Below are positions 1-6,999 of a DNA stretch of 40,819 nucleotides, piece after piece; position 1 is the stretch's first letter; each line of letters opens with the position of its first letter. The translations under genes and the position numbers were made by a program. The DNA comes from Coprococcus sp. (lineage in GTDB: Bacteria; Bacillota; Clostridia; Lachnospirales; Lachnospiraceae). The notes below the pieces were generated by a model, which was given only the letters and a program-made list of their open reading frames with translations, ran no database searches and was not told the DNA's origin. The stretch spans positions 1 through 40,819 of the forward strand of contig JAEDGN010000015.1 in assembly GCA_016297495.1 (NCBI GenBank), given 5' to 3'.

Positions 1-518
1 TGGTGGACTTCTTCCGGCTCAGCGTGAAGGTGGACAGGCCCATGGTATCTCTGGATGACGAGCTGGAACTGCTGGAGGCCTACATGGAGTTGATGTGCTA
101 TCGCTATCCCGAACTGCGGTGCGAATATGACATTGATCCTGAGTTGGGCGGAATGAAAGTACCCAATTTTATTCTGCAGCCCATTGTGGAAAACAGTCTC
201 CTCCACGGCCTGAAGAACAAGGGCTACCGGGGAGAGGTGCGTATTTCAGCCCGGAAAACACCGGATAACCGGATGGAGATCCTGGTTAGTGATACAGGGA
301 GCGGTTTTGAGGAAGGCAAGAAACCCGCCATTGATCAGATGCTTCTGACTTATTCTAAACAACCGGCTAAACTGGAAGGCAACAGTATCGGCATTCTGAA
401 TGTTCAGAAGCGGATTAAGCTGCTCTGTGGCCGGGAATATGGCCTTTCCTATACGGAAAATCCAACAGGCGGTGTTACGGCACATTTGTTGCTGCCTATG
501 AAGGAGGATATACAATGA
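1..518 (+). CDS. Sensor histidine kinase, YesM type (3' part only)
   Basis: This is the C-terminal part of a membrane sensor kinase; the gene begins before the window and the first complete codon is at base 3. The first ~40 residues match the conserved stretch after the phospho-histidine in the His_kinase family (LDDELELLEAYMEL). The HATPase domain follows, with the N-box IVENSLLHGLKNKG at about residues 61-74, the G1 box SDTGSGF at about 95-101, and a C-terminal GIGILNVQKRI-like segment (here NSIGILNVQKRIKLL). In the YesM/LytS group these kinases phosphorylate an AraC-type partner and often control carbohydrate uptake. The stop codon overlaps the start of the response regulator (ATGA), so the two are translationally coupled. 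The ligand cannot be inferred because the sensor domain is outside the window. Confidence 0.9.
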   Translation, partial: VDFFRLSVKVDRPMVSLDDELELLEAYMELMCYRYPELRCEYDIDPELGGMKVPNFILQPIVENSLLHGLKNKGYRGEVRISARKTPDNRMEILVSDTGSGFEEGKKPAIDQMLLTYSKQPAKLEGNSIGILNVQKRIKLLCGREYGLSYTENPTGGVTAHLLLPMKEDIQ

Positions 519-1276
519 AAAAATTGCGTGTGCTTTTGGTGGACGATGAAATCATGATCCGCGAGGGCTTCAAACGACTCTTTGACTGGCAGGCCCACGA
601 CTGTGAAGTGGTGGGTGAAGCCGGAGATGGCATGGAAGCACTGGCAAAAATCGACAACCTGCGTCCGGATATCGTCATTATGGATATCAACATTCCTATC
701 ATGAATGGTCTAAAGGTTATCCAGCTCAGCCGCATCAAGCATCCCAATATCGCCTTTGTAATCGTATCCGGCTATGACGACTTTTCCTATTGCCGGGAGG
801 CGCTTCGGCTGCAGATCACGGACTATATTCTGAAGCCTGTAAACTATGAGGAGTTTGGCGGTTGTATCGACAATCTAAAGATATCCCTGTTTGAGCATCG
901 GGTATTGGCCGCGGCGGAACCGGAGAAACAGGAGGAACGGACGATTACCGGCATTACCCGGTATCTCCAGGATCATCTGGCGGAGGAAATCACTCTCTCT
1001 GTTTTGGCTGAACAGTTTCATATGAATCCTCAGTATATCAGCCAGCTGTTCAAAAGTGAGATCGGGGTGAATTTCCTGGCCTACCTGACCAATATCCGTA
1101 TGGAAAAGGCGAAAAAGCTGCTGCTCGCCACCTCCCTTTCTATTGCAGAGGTGGCGGAACAGTCGGGCTATGGGGATTATCGGGTTTTTACAAAGGTGTT
1201 CAAAAAATCGGAAGGTATCACCCCATCCCAGTACCGGCGGGATTTCCTGGATACAGGGGGCGTGAGTGGTGTTTGA
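515..1276 (+). CDS. Response regulator, YesN type (receiver + AraC HTH)
   Basis: A 253-residue two-domain response regulator. The receiver occupies about residues 4-120: acidic pair D10/D11, predicted phospho-acceptor D57 in IVIMDINIP, and the conserved Lys in ILKPVNYEEF. The C-terminal ~100 residues are an AraC/XylS double helix-turn-helix (LAEQFHMNPQYISQLFKSEIG and IAEVAEQSGYGDYRVFTKVFKK, ending in the family signature GITPSQYRR). It is the cognate partner of the upstream kinase, which it overlaps by 4 bp. Such pairs usually activate a neighbouring sugar ABC transporter, but none is visible here, so the target must lie upstream of the window or elsewhere. Confidence 0.93.
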   Translation: MKKLRVLLVDDEIMIREGFKRLFDWQAHDCEVVGEAGDGMEALAKIDNLRPDIVIMDINIPIMNGLKVIQLSRIKHPNIAFVIVSGYDDFSYCREALRLQITDYILKPVNYEEFGGCIDNLKISLFEHRVLAAAEPEKQEERTITGITRYLQDHLAEEITLSVLAEQFHMNPQYISQLFKSEIGVNFLAYLTNIRMEKAKKLLLATSLSIAEVAEQSGYGDYRVFTKVFKKSEGITPSQYRRDFLDTGGVSGV

Positions 1277-1310
1277 CGTTGAAAAATTCTGTATTTTTGT
1301 AAGAAAGATA

Positions 1311-1339
1311 TTGACGAATTTTTGAATTTCTTTTAAAAT
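1311..1339 (+). promoter_or_regulatory. Sigma-A promoter of perR
   Basis: TTGACG (1311-1316), a 17-bp spacer and TAAAAT (1334-1339) lie 37 bp before the perR start. The element sits in the 100-bp gap after the response regulator gene, so perR has its own transcript. Confidence 0.7.
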
Positions 1340-1347
1340 GATATTAG

Positions 1348-1359
1348 TAATAATTATTA
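1348..1359. promoter_or_regulatory. Putative PerR/Fur-family operator (autoregulation)
   Basis: TAATAATTATTA is a perfect 12-bp inverted repeat, 9 bp after the perR -10 box and thus over the likely start of transcription. It resembles the AT-rich core of PerR/Fur boxes (known PerR consensus TTATAATNATTATAA) but lacks the single central base, so the match is partial. AT-rich DNA gives such repeats easily; the location is the main support. Confidence 0.45.
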
Positions 1360-1375
1360 TTTAAAGGAGTTTTTT

Positions 1376-1774
1376 ATGCCAGCACTGAAGTACAGCAGAC
1401 AGCGGGAATCCATTATGAATTGCCTGAAGAGTCGACATGATCATCCGACGGCGGATATGATATATACAGCTGTCAGAGAAGAATATCCCAAAATCAGTCT
1501 TGGAACTGTCTACCGTAATCTGTCATTACTGGTGGAGAACGGGGAGATTATACGCCTTTCCTGTGGGGAGGGCCTTGAGCGATATGATGCACGAACGATG
1601 CCGCATTATCACTTTAAATGTACAAAATGTGGAGAAATAACGGATCTGGAACTGGCGCCGATGGAGCATATCAATGTTTTGGCCGGCAGCGGGTTCGAAG
1701 GAGAGATTGAAGGACATTTTACATTTTTTTATGGAATTTGTGGTAAGTGCAAAAAAGATGAAAAAAATAGTTGA
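1376..1774 (+). CDS. perR: Peroxide-responsive Fur-family repressor PerR
   Basis: A 132-residue Fur-family metalloregulator with an N-terminal winged helix (HPTADMIYTAVREEYPKISLGTVYRNLSLL, residues ~23-52) and a C-terminal metal-binding/dimer domain. Two CxxC pairs (CTKC and CGKC) form the structural Zn site. The regulatory site follows PerR rather than Fur: the RYDA Asp, the HYH pair and an Asp in GEITDL, where Fur proteins carry Glu. In Bacillus PerR, iron at this site oxidises nearby histidines on contact with H2O2 and releases DNA. SD AAAGGAG is 7 bases before the ATG. The next genes are rubrerythrin and rubredoxin, typical PerR targets. The gene's last codons overlap the -35 box of the rubrerythrin promoter. 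Confidence 0.88.
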   Translation: MPALKYSRQRESIMNCLKSRHDHPTADMIYTAVREEYPKISLGTVYRNLSLLVENGEIIRLSCGEGLERYDARTMPHYHFKCTKCGEITDLELAPMEHINVLAGSGFEGEIEGHFTFFYGICGKCKKDEKNS

Positions 1775-1799
1775 CAAGCCGATAGATATAGTGTATTAT
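1771..1799 (+). promoter_or_regulatory. Sigma-A promoter of the rubrerythrin-rubredoxin operon
   Basis: TTGACA (1771-1776), a 17-bp spacer and TATTAT (1794-1799). The -35 box overlaps the perR stop codon. A 19-bp palindrome lies directly downstream. Confidence 0.82.
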
Positions 1800-1805
1800 A
1801 CAAAT

Positions 1806-1824
1806 AACAGTAATGATTACTGTT
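1806..1824. promoter_or_regulatory. Perfect 19-bp palindrome, putative PerR box
   Basis: AACAGTAATGATTACTGTT is a perfect 9-1-9 inverted repeat centred about 16 bp after the -10 box of the rubrerythrin promoter. Its core TAATNATTA matches the centre of the known PerR consensus TTATAATNATTATAA. Its position over the transcription start suits a repressor site, and the PerR-like gene is immediately upstream. The repeat is followed by five T residues, but its central unpaired segment would be very short for a terminator hairpin, so an operator is the better reading. Confidence 0.7.
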
Positions 1825-1870
1825 TTTCTAAAGAAATCAATAAATTTTATTAAAAAAGGAGAATATAATT

Positions 1871-2413
1871 ATGAAGAAATTTGTATGTATGGTATGTGGA
1901 TATGTTCATGAAGGCGACGCAGCTCCAGAGTTCTGCCCGGTATGTAAGGCACCAGCCAGCAAGTTCCAGGAACAGGCTGCTGACAAGGTATGGGCTGCAG
2001 AACATGTTGTAGGTGTTGCTCAGGGCGCTCCGGAAGATATCATGGCTGACCTCAGAGCTAACTTCGAAGGTGAATGTACAGAAGTTGGTATGTACCTTGC
2101 TATGGCTCGTGTAGCTCACAGAGAAGGCTATCCTGAAATCGGTTTATACTGGGAGAAGGCTGCTTATGAAGAAGCAGAGCATGCTGCTAAGTTTGCTGAA
2201 TTATTAGGCGAAGTTGTAACAGACAGCACAAAGAAGAACCTTGAGATGAGAGTTGACGCTGAGAACGGCGCTACAGCTGGTAAGTTTGATCTTGCTAAGC
2301 GTGCAAAGGCTCTTAACCTTGATGCTATCCATGATACAGTTCATGAAATGGCTCGTGACGAGGCAAGACATGGTAAAGCATTCGAAGGTCTGTTAAAGAG
2401 ATACTTTGGCTAA
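1871..2413 (+). CDS. rbr: Reverse rubrerythrin (N-terminal rubredoxin domain)
   Basis: A 180-residue non-haem iron peroxidase of anaerobes that reduces H2O2 to water with electrons from NADH via rubredoxin or a reductase. The rubredoxin-like FeS4 site is N-terminal (C6, C9, C22, C25), the reverse of classical rubrerythrin. The four-helix diiron domain follows at about residues 55-180, with iron ligands in NFEGECTE, EEAEHAAKF and the C-terminal DEARHGKAF. SD AAAAGGAG precedes the ATG by 9 bases. Codon use (GCT, CTT, CGT, AAG) is more biased than in its neighbours, suggesting high expression. It is followed 30 bp later by a rubredoxin in the same operon and controlled by a palindrome that fits PerR. 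Confidence 0.93.
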   Translation: MKKFVCMVCGYVHEGDAAPEFCPVCKAPASKFQEQAADKVWAAEHVVGVAQGAPEDIMADLRANFEGECTEVGMYLAMARVAHREGYPEIGLYWEKAAYEEAEHAAKFAELLGEVVTDSTKKNLEMRVDAENGATAGKFDLAKRAKALNLDAIHDTVHEMARDEARHGKAFEGLLKRYFG

Positions 2414-2443
2414 AATTAACTATTTGAACCGGAGGAAGTAATT

Positions 2444-2599
2444 ATGGCAAAATATGTATGTCCTTGTGGCTATGAATACGATCCTGCAGCAGGTGATCCG
2501 GATAACGGTATTGCTCCTGGCACAGCATGGGAAGATGTTCCTGAAGATTGGGTATGTCCAGTATGCGGCCTTGGCAAGGATTCATTCGAAGCTGAATAA
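2444..2599 (+). CDS. Rubredoxin with a shortened first Cys motif
   Basis: A 51-residue rubredoxin with SD GGAGG 8 bases before the ATG. It is the likely electron donor for the rubrerythrin encoded 30 bp upstream. The body is canonical (DPDNGIAPGTAWEDVPEDWVCPVCGLGKDSF), including the second CxxCG at C38/C41. The first metal motif reads YVCPCGYEYD, so the two cysteines are C6 and C8 (CxC) rather than the usual CxxC. The reading frame is intact on both sides, so a frameshift does not explain it. Either the knuckle is genuinely shortened or a codon is missing. The gene ends 12 bp before a strong terminator. Confidence 0.93.
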   Translation: MAKYVCPCGYEYDPAAGDPDNGIAPGTAWEDVPEDWVCPVCGLGKDSFEAE

Positions 2600-2611
2600 T
2601 TAGATATTTTT

Positions 2612-2645
2612 ACCCGGGGTTTCTAAACGGATCCCGGGTTTTTTT
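2612..2645. terminator. Intrinsic terminator after rubredoxin
   Basis: A 7-bp perfect stem, ACCCGGG (2612-2618) and CCCGGGT (2633-2639), followed by an unbroken T run to 2645. It ends the rubredoxin transcript and lies 6 bp from the end of the convergent acetyltransferase gene. Confidence 0.88.
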
Positions 2646-2650
2646 GAAGT

Positions 2651-3151
2651 TTATAGTTTTCGTTCTGCAAGAATAATGGTATGTCCGTCCATACTGCAGG
2701 TTTCTTTTAATACTTCAAATTGATTTTTGATCCAGAAATGTTCTGACTGGGGATTTCCTTTGATCCACCCAAGGCGGACTGAACAGAATCCCTCCTTTTT
2801 TAACTGACTGCAGACGGACGTAATTATTTCTGTTCCGATACCACGCCCCTGAATACCTGAATAGGTCATGAAAAAACCGATGAAAGCAATATGATCCTCC
2901 GGGTATCCGTCAATCAGGTCTAGGACTGCAATGAGTCTGTTTCCCAGATAAAAGCCAAGATAGTATTTATCGGATAACTGTTTCCCGGGCGGGAGATTAT
3001 TCAGATCATCAATAACGGCCTCTTTTGTTATAAATGGCGGATGATATTCATAATACAGAGGATTGCCGGCACACAGCTCAAAGATTTCATCCATTTGTTC
3101 CTTTGCAAGTCTGCATATTTTATATTCTTTTGACAATTCTTCGATGATCAT
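2651..3151 (-). CDS. GNAT-family N-acetyltransferase
   Basis: A 166-residue protein with the GNAT fold. Motif A, where acetyl-CoA pyrophosphate binds, is visible as FMTYSGIQGRGIGTEII at about residues 93-109 (Q/R-x-x-G-x-G type). Preceding strands (GFYLGNRLIAVLDLIDGYPEDHIAFIGFF) and the C-terminal WIKGNPQSEHFWIKNQF, which resembles the N-P/E-A-H-F-W motif of small-molecule acetyltransferases, fit the family. SD GGAGGT lies about 7 bases before the ATG. Convergent with the rubredoxin operon and divergent from metA, so a single-gene unit. The acceptor substrate is unknown. Confidence 0.85.
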   Translation of the reverse strand: MIIEELSKEYKICRLAKEQMDEIFELCAGNPLYYEYHPPFITKEAVIDDLNNLPPGKQLSDKYYLGFYLGNRLIAVLDLIDGYPEDHIAFIGFFMTYSGIQGRGIGTEIITSVCSQLKKEGFCSVRLGWIKGNPQSEHFWIKNQFEVLKETCSMDGHTIILAERKL

Positions 3152-3224
3152 CTGGTACCTCCATTTATTATAGAATATGGCATAATAGTCAAATTAATTC
3201 TAACGTTTTAATCTTTTTGTGTCA

Positions 3225-3368
3225 ATGGAAGTGGATGATTTCCTGTCAGCACAGAAAGGATATGGATTCTTTGGCATTGGGAAGAAACAGCGGCTATGTG
3301 TGCAGCTATTGCCGCGTCAGGCGAGGCAGCAGCCAGCGCAGGATCCGGTGGGAATTAGAATCCGGTAA
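3225..3368 (+). other. Gap between acetyltransferase and metA: weak 47-codon ORF
   Basis: Bases 3152-3401 hold no convincing gene. The only open stretch of note is a 47-codon ATG frame here, without a good ribosome binding site. An overlapping frame reads as an Ala-rich peptide (AAMCAAIAASGEAAASAGSGG) that looks like the tail of a decayed protein. Base composition is richer in G+C than the flanks. I see this as non-coding or a remnant. Confidence 0.2.
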
Positions 3369-3401
3369 GAAATTTATAAGAAATAAGTAGGCGAATCTTT
3401 C

Positions 3402-3430
3402 TTGACATGAGGCCTAAAAAAAACTACAAT
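3402..3430 (+). promoter_or_regulatory. Strong sigma-A promoter of metA
   Basis: Perfect -35 TTGACA (3402-3407), 17-bp spacer, TACAAT (3425-3430). Transcription should start near 3437, giving a ~110-nt leader before metA. Confidence 0.82.
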
Positions 3431-3440
3431 AACAATACAT

Positions 3441-3487
3441 GGAATTTGCTCCCATTCCTTTTAGAAACGGATCGGGAGCAGTTTTTT
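3441..3487 (+). promoter_or_regulatory. metA leader: terminator with an overlapping alternative hairpin
   Basis: Just after the predicted transcription start lies a terminator: TGCTCCC (3447-3453) pairs with GGGAGCA (3474-3480), then GTTTTTT (T run 3482-3487). A second possible hairpin, GGAAT (3441-3445) with ATTCC (3454-3458), places the terminator's 5' arm in its loop, so the two cannot form together. This is the layout of a transcription attenuator in front of a methionine gene. It does not show the conserved core of the S-box (SAM-I) riboswitch or the T-box, and I recognise no aptamer. Confidence 0.6.
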
Positions 3488-3548
3488 CATAAATTTGTAC
3501 TGGAATTATATTCCTTAGATATAGAATGGACTTGCAGGAGGAAATGGC

Positions 3549-4481
3549 ATGCCGATTAAGATACAGGATGATTTGCCGGCTAAATCGATACTGGAAGATG
3601 AGCATATTTTTGTCATGACGGAGACCAGAGCTTTGTCTCAGGATATCCGTCCCCTGAAAATAGTGATTCTCAATCTGATGCCGACGAAGATTGAGACAGA
3701 GACGCAGATTTTAAGGCGTCTGTCCAATACCCCGCTGCAGATTGAGATTACGCTGCTTCAGACATCGACGCATGTGGCGAAGAATGTTTCGGAAGAACAT
3801 ATGATCGCTTTTTATCAGAATTTTGATCAGATTAAAGATGAGAACTATGACGGAATGATCATCACGGGAGCCCCTGTGGAGATGCTGCCTTATGAGGAAG
3901 TAGAATACTGGGATGAGCTCTGTGAGATTATGGAATGGACGAAGACACATGTCCATTCTACGTTCCACATTTGTTGGGGAGCTCAGGCGGCACTTTATTA
4001 TCATTATGGAATTCCGAAGTATATTCTGGATAAAAAGGTATCCGGTGTATTTGCTCACAGATTGCTGAATCATAAGTCAAGGTTGTTCAGAGGTTTTGAT
4101 GATACGTTTTACGTGCCTCATTCCCGTCACACAGAGGTGAGAGCGGAGGATATTGCGAAGGTGCCGGAGCTGAGAATCATGGCAGATTCCGAAGAGGCAG
4201 GTGTTTATGTAGTGGGCAGTATCGATGACTCACAGTTTTTTATTATGGGACATTCGGAGTATGATGCGGATACGTTGGCCAAGGAGTATTTCAGAGATGT
4301 GGATAAGGGCATGAATCCGGAAGTGCCGAAGCATTATTTCCCGGATGATGATCCGACAAAGAAGCCTCAGATGTACTGGCGGGCTCACAGTCAGTGGCTT
4401 TATTCCAACTGGATGAATTTCTTTGTTTATCAGACGACACCTTATGAATTGAAGAATGGCGTTTTCGTACCTGTAGATTAG
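3549..4481 (+). CDS. metA: Homoserine O-acetyltransferase, MetA family
   Basis: A 310-residue full-length member of the MetA/HTS family, which acylates homoserine in the first committed step of methionine synthesis in the cytosol. The catalytic triad is in place: C142 in FHICWGAQAAL, H235 and E237 in FIMGHSEYD. Residue 111 is Glu (GAPVEMLPYEEV). Published work on the family links Glu111 to acetyl-CoA and Gly111 to succinyl-CoA, so this should be an acetyltransferase despite the common name homoserine O-succinyltransferase. SD AGGAGG is 6 bases before the ATG. It is preceded by its own promoter and an attenuator-like leader, and followed about 100 bp later by a P-type ATPase with no clear terminator between. 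Confidence 0.95.
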   Translation: MPIKIQDDLPAKSILEDEHIFVMTETRALSQDIRPLKIVILNLMPTKIETETQILRRLSNTPLQIEITLLQTSTHVAKNVSEEHMIAFYQNFDQIKDENYDGMIITGAPVEMLPYEEVEYWDELCEIMEWTKTHVHSTFHICWGAQAALYYHYGIPKYILDKKVSGVFAHRLLNHKSRLFRGFDDTFYVPHSRHTEVRAEDIAKVPELRIMADSEEAGVYVVGSIDDSQFFIMGHSEYDADTLAKEYFRDVDKGMNPEVPKHYFPDDDPTKKPQMYWRAHSQWLYSNWMNFFVYQTTPYELKNGVFVPVD

Positions 4482-4583
4482 CATGGGGATTCAGAATGGC
4501 ACTATTGGATTATGACCGTACAGATACAATGGCGGCAGGATCTATGTGCCGGTATGGATGCAGATCACGAAAAGGATGATTTT

Positions 4584-6911
4584 ATGGCGAAACAGTATAG
4601 CGGTTTATCTCAGACCGAAGTCAATAACAGAGTAGACGAGGGAAAAGTGAATATCACCAACAACAGTATTTCCCGAACAAAAAAAGAGATAGTCCGTGCC
4701 CATCTTTGTACGTTTTTCAACTTTTTGAATGTTTTTCTTGGTATACTGGTGCTGACTACCGGGCAGATCAAGAATCTGACATTCATGTTTACTATTATAG
4801 CCAATTCCATCATTGGTATTGCCCAGGAGCTGAAGGTTAAGAGTCTGGTGGATAAGCTGTCAGTCATTACTGCCTCGAAGGCCATGGTTATTCGTGATGG
4901 AACCAGGAAGCAGATTCCGCTGGATGAGCTGGTCATGGATGATGTGATGGTGCTGGAGAGTGGTGACCAGATCGGTGCAGATTGTGTTGTCCTGGAGGCT
5001 CAGGGCATCGAAGTCAATGAATCTATGATCACCGGTGAATCGGTGGCTGTGAAGAAATTTGAAGGCGATCAGATGCTGTCGGGCAGTTATCTGGTGGCAG
5101 GCAGTGGTGTTGCCCGGGTTATCCATGTGGGCAGTGAGAATTATGCGACGATACTGGCAGCCAAGGCCAAGGATAAGAAGAGAGCGACATCCGAGATGCA
5201 GGATGCCATCGGACGTATTATCAAGATTGTCGGTTTTTTGATCGTACCTGTGGGTATTCTTTTGTTTATGTCTCAGCGCGCCATTGATGGTACGACCATG
5301 TCGGATGCTATTGTTAACACAGTGGCCGGTGTGATCGGCATGATTCCTGAAGGTCTTGTGCTTCTGACCAGTGTTTCCTTTATTCTTGGTGTTGGACGAT
5401 TAGCAAGAAAACAGGCCCTTGTACAGGAAATGGAGGCTATTGAGGCACTGGCCCGTGTCAACGTGCTCTGTCTGGATAAGACGGGAACCATCACTACCGG
5501 TGAATTGGAGGTTGTGGAGGTTGTACCCTGCGGCACTATGGATGGTGAGAAGATACATAGTGTCATGAATGAGGTGACCTATGCGTTTAATGATGTCAAT
5601 CCGACACAACAGGCATTGATGAATTATTTTGAGAAGACAGGAAAATGGCAGATGATGGATCTGATCCCATTTTCGTCTGCAAGAAAATATCGTGCCATTG
5701 CTTTTGCCGGGCATGGTGCCTATGTTCTGGGGGCGCCGGAATTTATCATCAAAGATGATCCGGAATTGCTGGAGAAGAGCGAAGCATATGCCATGCAGGG
5801 CTATCGTGTACTTCTGCTGGCGGAAACAGATGATATATCCAGTGCAGAAGGTACGATTGGTCATCCGAAGCCGGCGGCATTTATTGTTATCTCCGATTGT
5901 GTCAGAGAAGAGGCACCATCTACATTTGCCTATTTTGAAGCCCAGAATGTGGCTATTAAGGTCATTTCCGGTGATAATCCGGCTACGGTATCACAGATAG
6001 CTGTGAAGGCAGGCCTGAAGAGTGGCAGCAAGTATATTGATGCTACAACTTTACCGGATAATTTTGAGGAATTGAAGAAAACGGTTAAGGAATATACAGT
6101 ATTTGGCCGTGTAACACCGGAACAGAAGCAGCGGATCATCAAGGCTTACCAGGCCAATAAAAATATTGTCGGCATGGTAGGTGATGGCGTCAACGATGTA
6201 CTGGCTTTGAAGGATGCGGACTGTGGTATTGCCATGGCAGCAGGCAGTGATGCGGCCAAGCAGGTGGCACATATCGTTCTGATGGATTCTGACTTTGTTC
6301 ATATGAAAGAAATTGTCAGTGAAGGCCGTATGATCATCTCCAATATTGAGAGAGTCAGTGCCCTTTATCTGACGAAGACCATTTATTCGTTACTGCTGAA
6401 TGTCATTTTTATTTTGTTGGGAAGATCTTATCCATTTGTGCCGATTCATCTGACACTGATCAGTACTGTGGCGATTGGTATACCGAGCTTTTTCCTGGCC
6501 CTTGAACAGACCGAAACAGTCACCCAGAGTGGTTTCCTGAAGCATGTTCTGCGAATCTCACTGCCGGGTGCCTTGACTATGGTGCTGAATATGCTGTTAA
6601 TCCAGGGAATTTCCACAGTACTTGGATTTGACAGCGGTATGACAGCCACATATAATCTGATCGTGGCCGGTATGGTCAGTCTGATGGTTCTGATGCGGGT
6701 ATGTAATCCGATAAACAGGATCAGGGGGATTCTCTGTAATACAATGATCTTTATTTTTGCAGCCTGTGTGATCCTGCTGCCGGAACTATTCAGTATCAAC
6801 GGTGTGTTTAGATGGCGGATGATTTTTATTGTACCGATTATTATATTTACTTACTATAGCATGAAATATCTGTCTTCAATTGTACATTTTCTGCTGAGGA
6901 AACATATATAA
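4584..6911 (+). CDS. Cation-transporting P-type ATPase, CtpE-like
   Basis: A polytopic membrane pump of about 775 residues. Numbered from the chosen ATG: N-terminal GLSQTEVNNRVDEGKVN, actuator motif TGES (150-153), membrane motif PEGL (255-258), phosphorylated Asp D298 in LDKTGTIT, and the hinge VGDGVNDVLALKDADCGIAM, then six C-terminal membrane helices. The PEGLVLLTS sequence and overall length match the CtpE branch, whose mycobacterial member imports Ca2+; a heavy-metal type is unlikely because there is no CPx motif or N-terminal metal domain. I chose ATG 4584 because AGGATG sits before it; an ATG at 4512 would add 24 unconserved residues without a ribosome site. Ion specificity is inferred. 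Confidence 0.88.
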   Translation: MAKQYSGLSQTEVNNRVDEGKVNITNNSISRTKKEIVRAHLCTFFNFLNVFLGILVLTTGQIKNLTFMFTIIANSIIGIAQELKVKSLVDKLSVITASKAMVIRDGTRKQIPLDELVMDDVMVLESGDQIGADCVVLEAQGIEVNESMITGESVAVKKFEGDQMLSGSYLVAGSGVARVIHVGSENYATILAAKAKDKKRATSEMQDAIGRIIKIVGFLIVPVGILLFMSQRAIDGTTMSDAIVNTVAGVIGMIPEGLVLLTSVSFILGVGRLARKQALVQEMEAIEALARVNVLCLDKTGTITTGELEVVEVVPCGTMDGEKIHSVMNEVTYAFNDVNPTQQALMNYFEKTGKWQMMDLIPFSSARKYRAIAFAGHGAYVLGAPEFIIKDDPELLEKSEAYAMQGYRVLLLAETDDISSAEGTIGHPKPAAFIVISDCVREEAPSTFAYFEAQNVAIKVISGDNPATVSQIAVKAGLKSGSKYIDATTLPDNFEELKKTVKEYTVFGRVTPEQKQRIIKAYQANKNIVGMVGDGVNDVLALKDADCGIAMAAGSDAAKQVAHIVLMDSDFVHMKEIVSEGRMIISNIERVSALYLTKTIYSLLLNVIFILLGRSYPFVPIHLTLISTVAIGIPSFFLALEQTETVTQSGFLKHVLRISLPGALTMVLNMLLIQGISTVLGFDSGMTATYNLIVAGMVSLMVLMRVCNPINRIRGILCNTMIFIFAACVILLPELFSINGVFRWRMIFIVPIIIFTYYSMKYLSSIVHFLLRKHI

Positions 6912-6913
6912 AG

Positions 6914-6983
6914 AGGAGCAGGGACAGGGGACGGGATGGGACACAGAACCGTCCCCTGTCCCATCCCCCTGTCTCTGTCCTCG
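6914..6983. repeat. GC-rich palindromic repeat, copy 1
   Basis: A perfect 14-bp inverted repeat, GGGACAGGGGACGG (6921-6934) with CCGTCCCCTGTCCC (6949-6962), and a loop that contains GGGACACAGAA. It fills the gap between the ATPase and M20 genes, which run in the same direction. The same sequence family occurs at 8133-8215 and 14207-14319. It may act as an mRNA-stabilising or terminating hairpin. The repeat type resembles REP-like intergenic elements; no transposase for it is in the window. Confidence 0.85.
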
Positions 6984-6999
6984 TTAGAGGGAGGATTTT

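Noticed and set aside
1806..1829. Reading the rubrerythrin palindrome as a terminator because T residues follow
   Set aside because: The unpaired centre would be about 1-3 bases, too tight for a normal hairpin, and it would block the highly expressed operon right after its start site.
2639..3180. A promoter for the GNAT gene near 3167-3190 on the minus strand (TATAAT and TTGACT)
   Set aside because: The two boxes are only 14 bp apart and the -10 would leave almost no leader before the ribosome site, so I did not annotate it.
3225..3368. A 47-codon ORF with an overlapping Ala-rich frame before metA
   Set aside because: No ribosome site, no recognisable family; more likely decayed DNA. Kept only as a low-confidence gap note.
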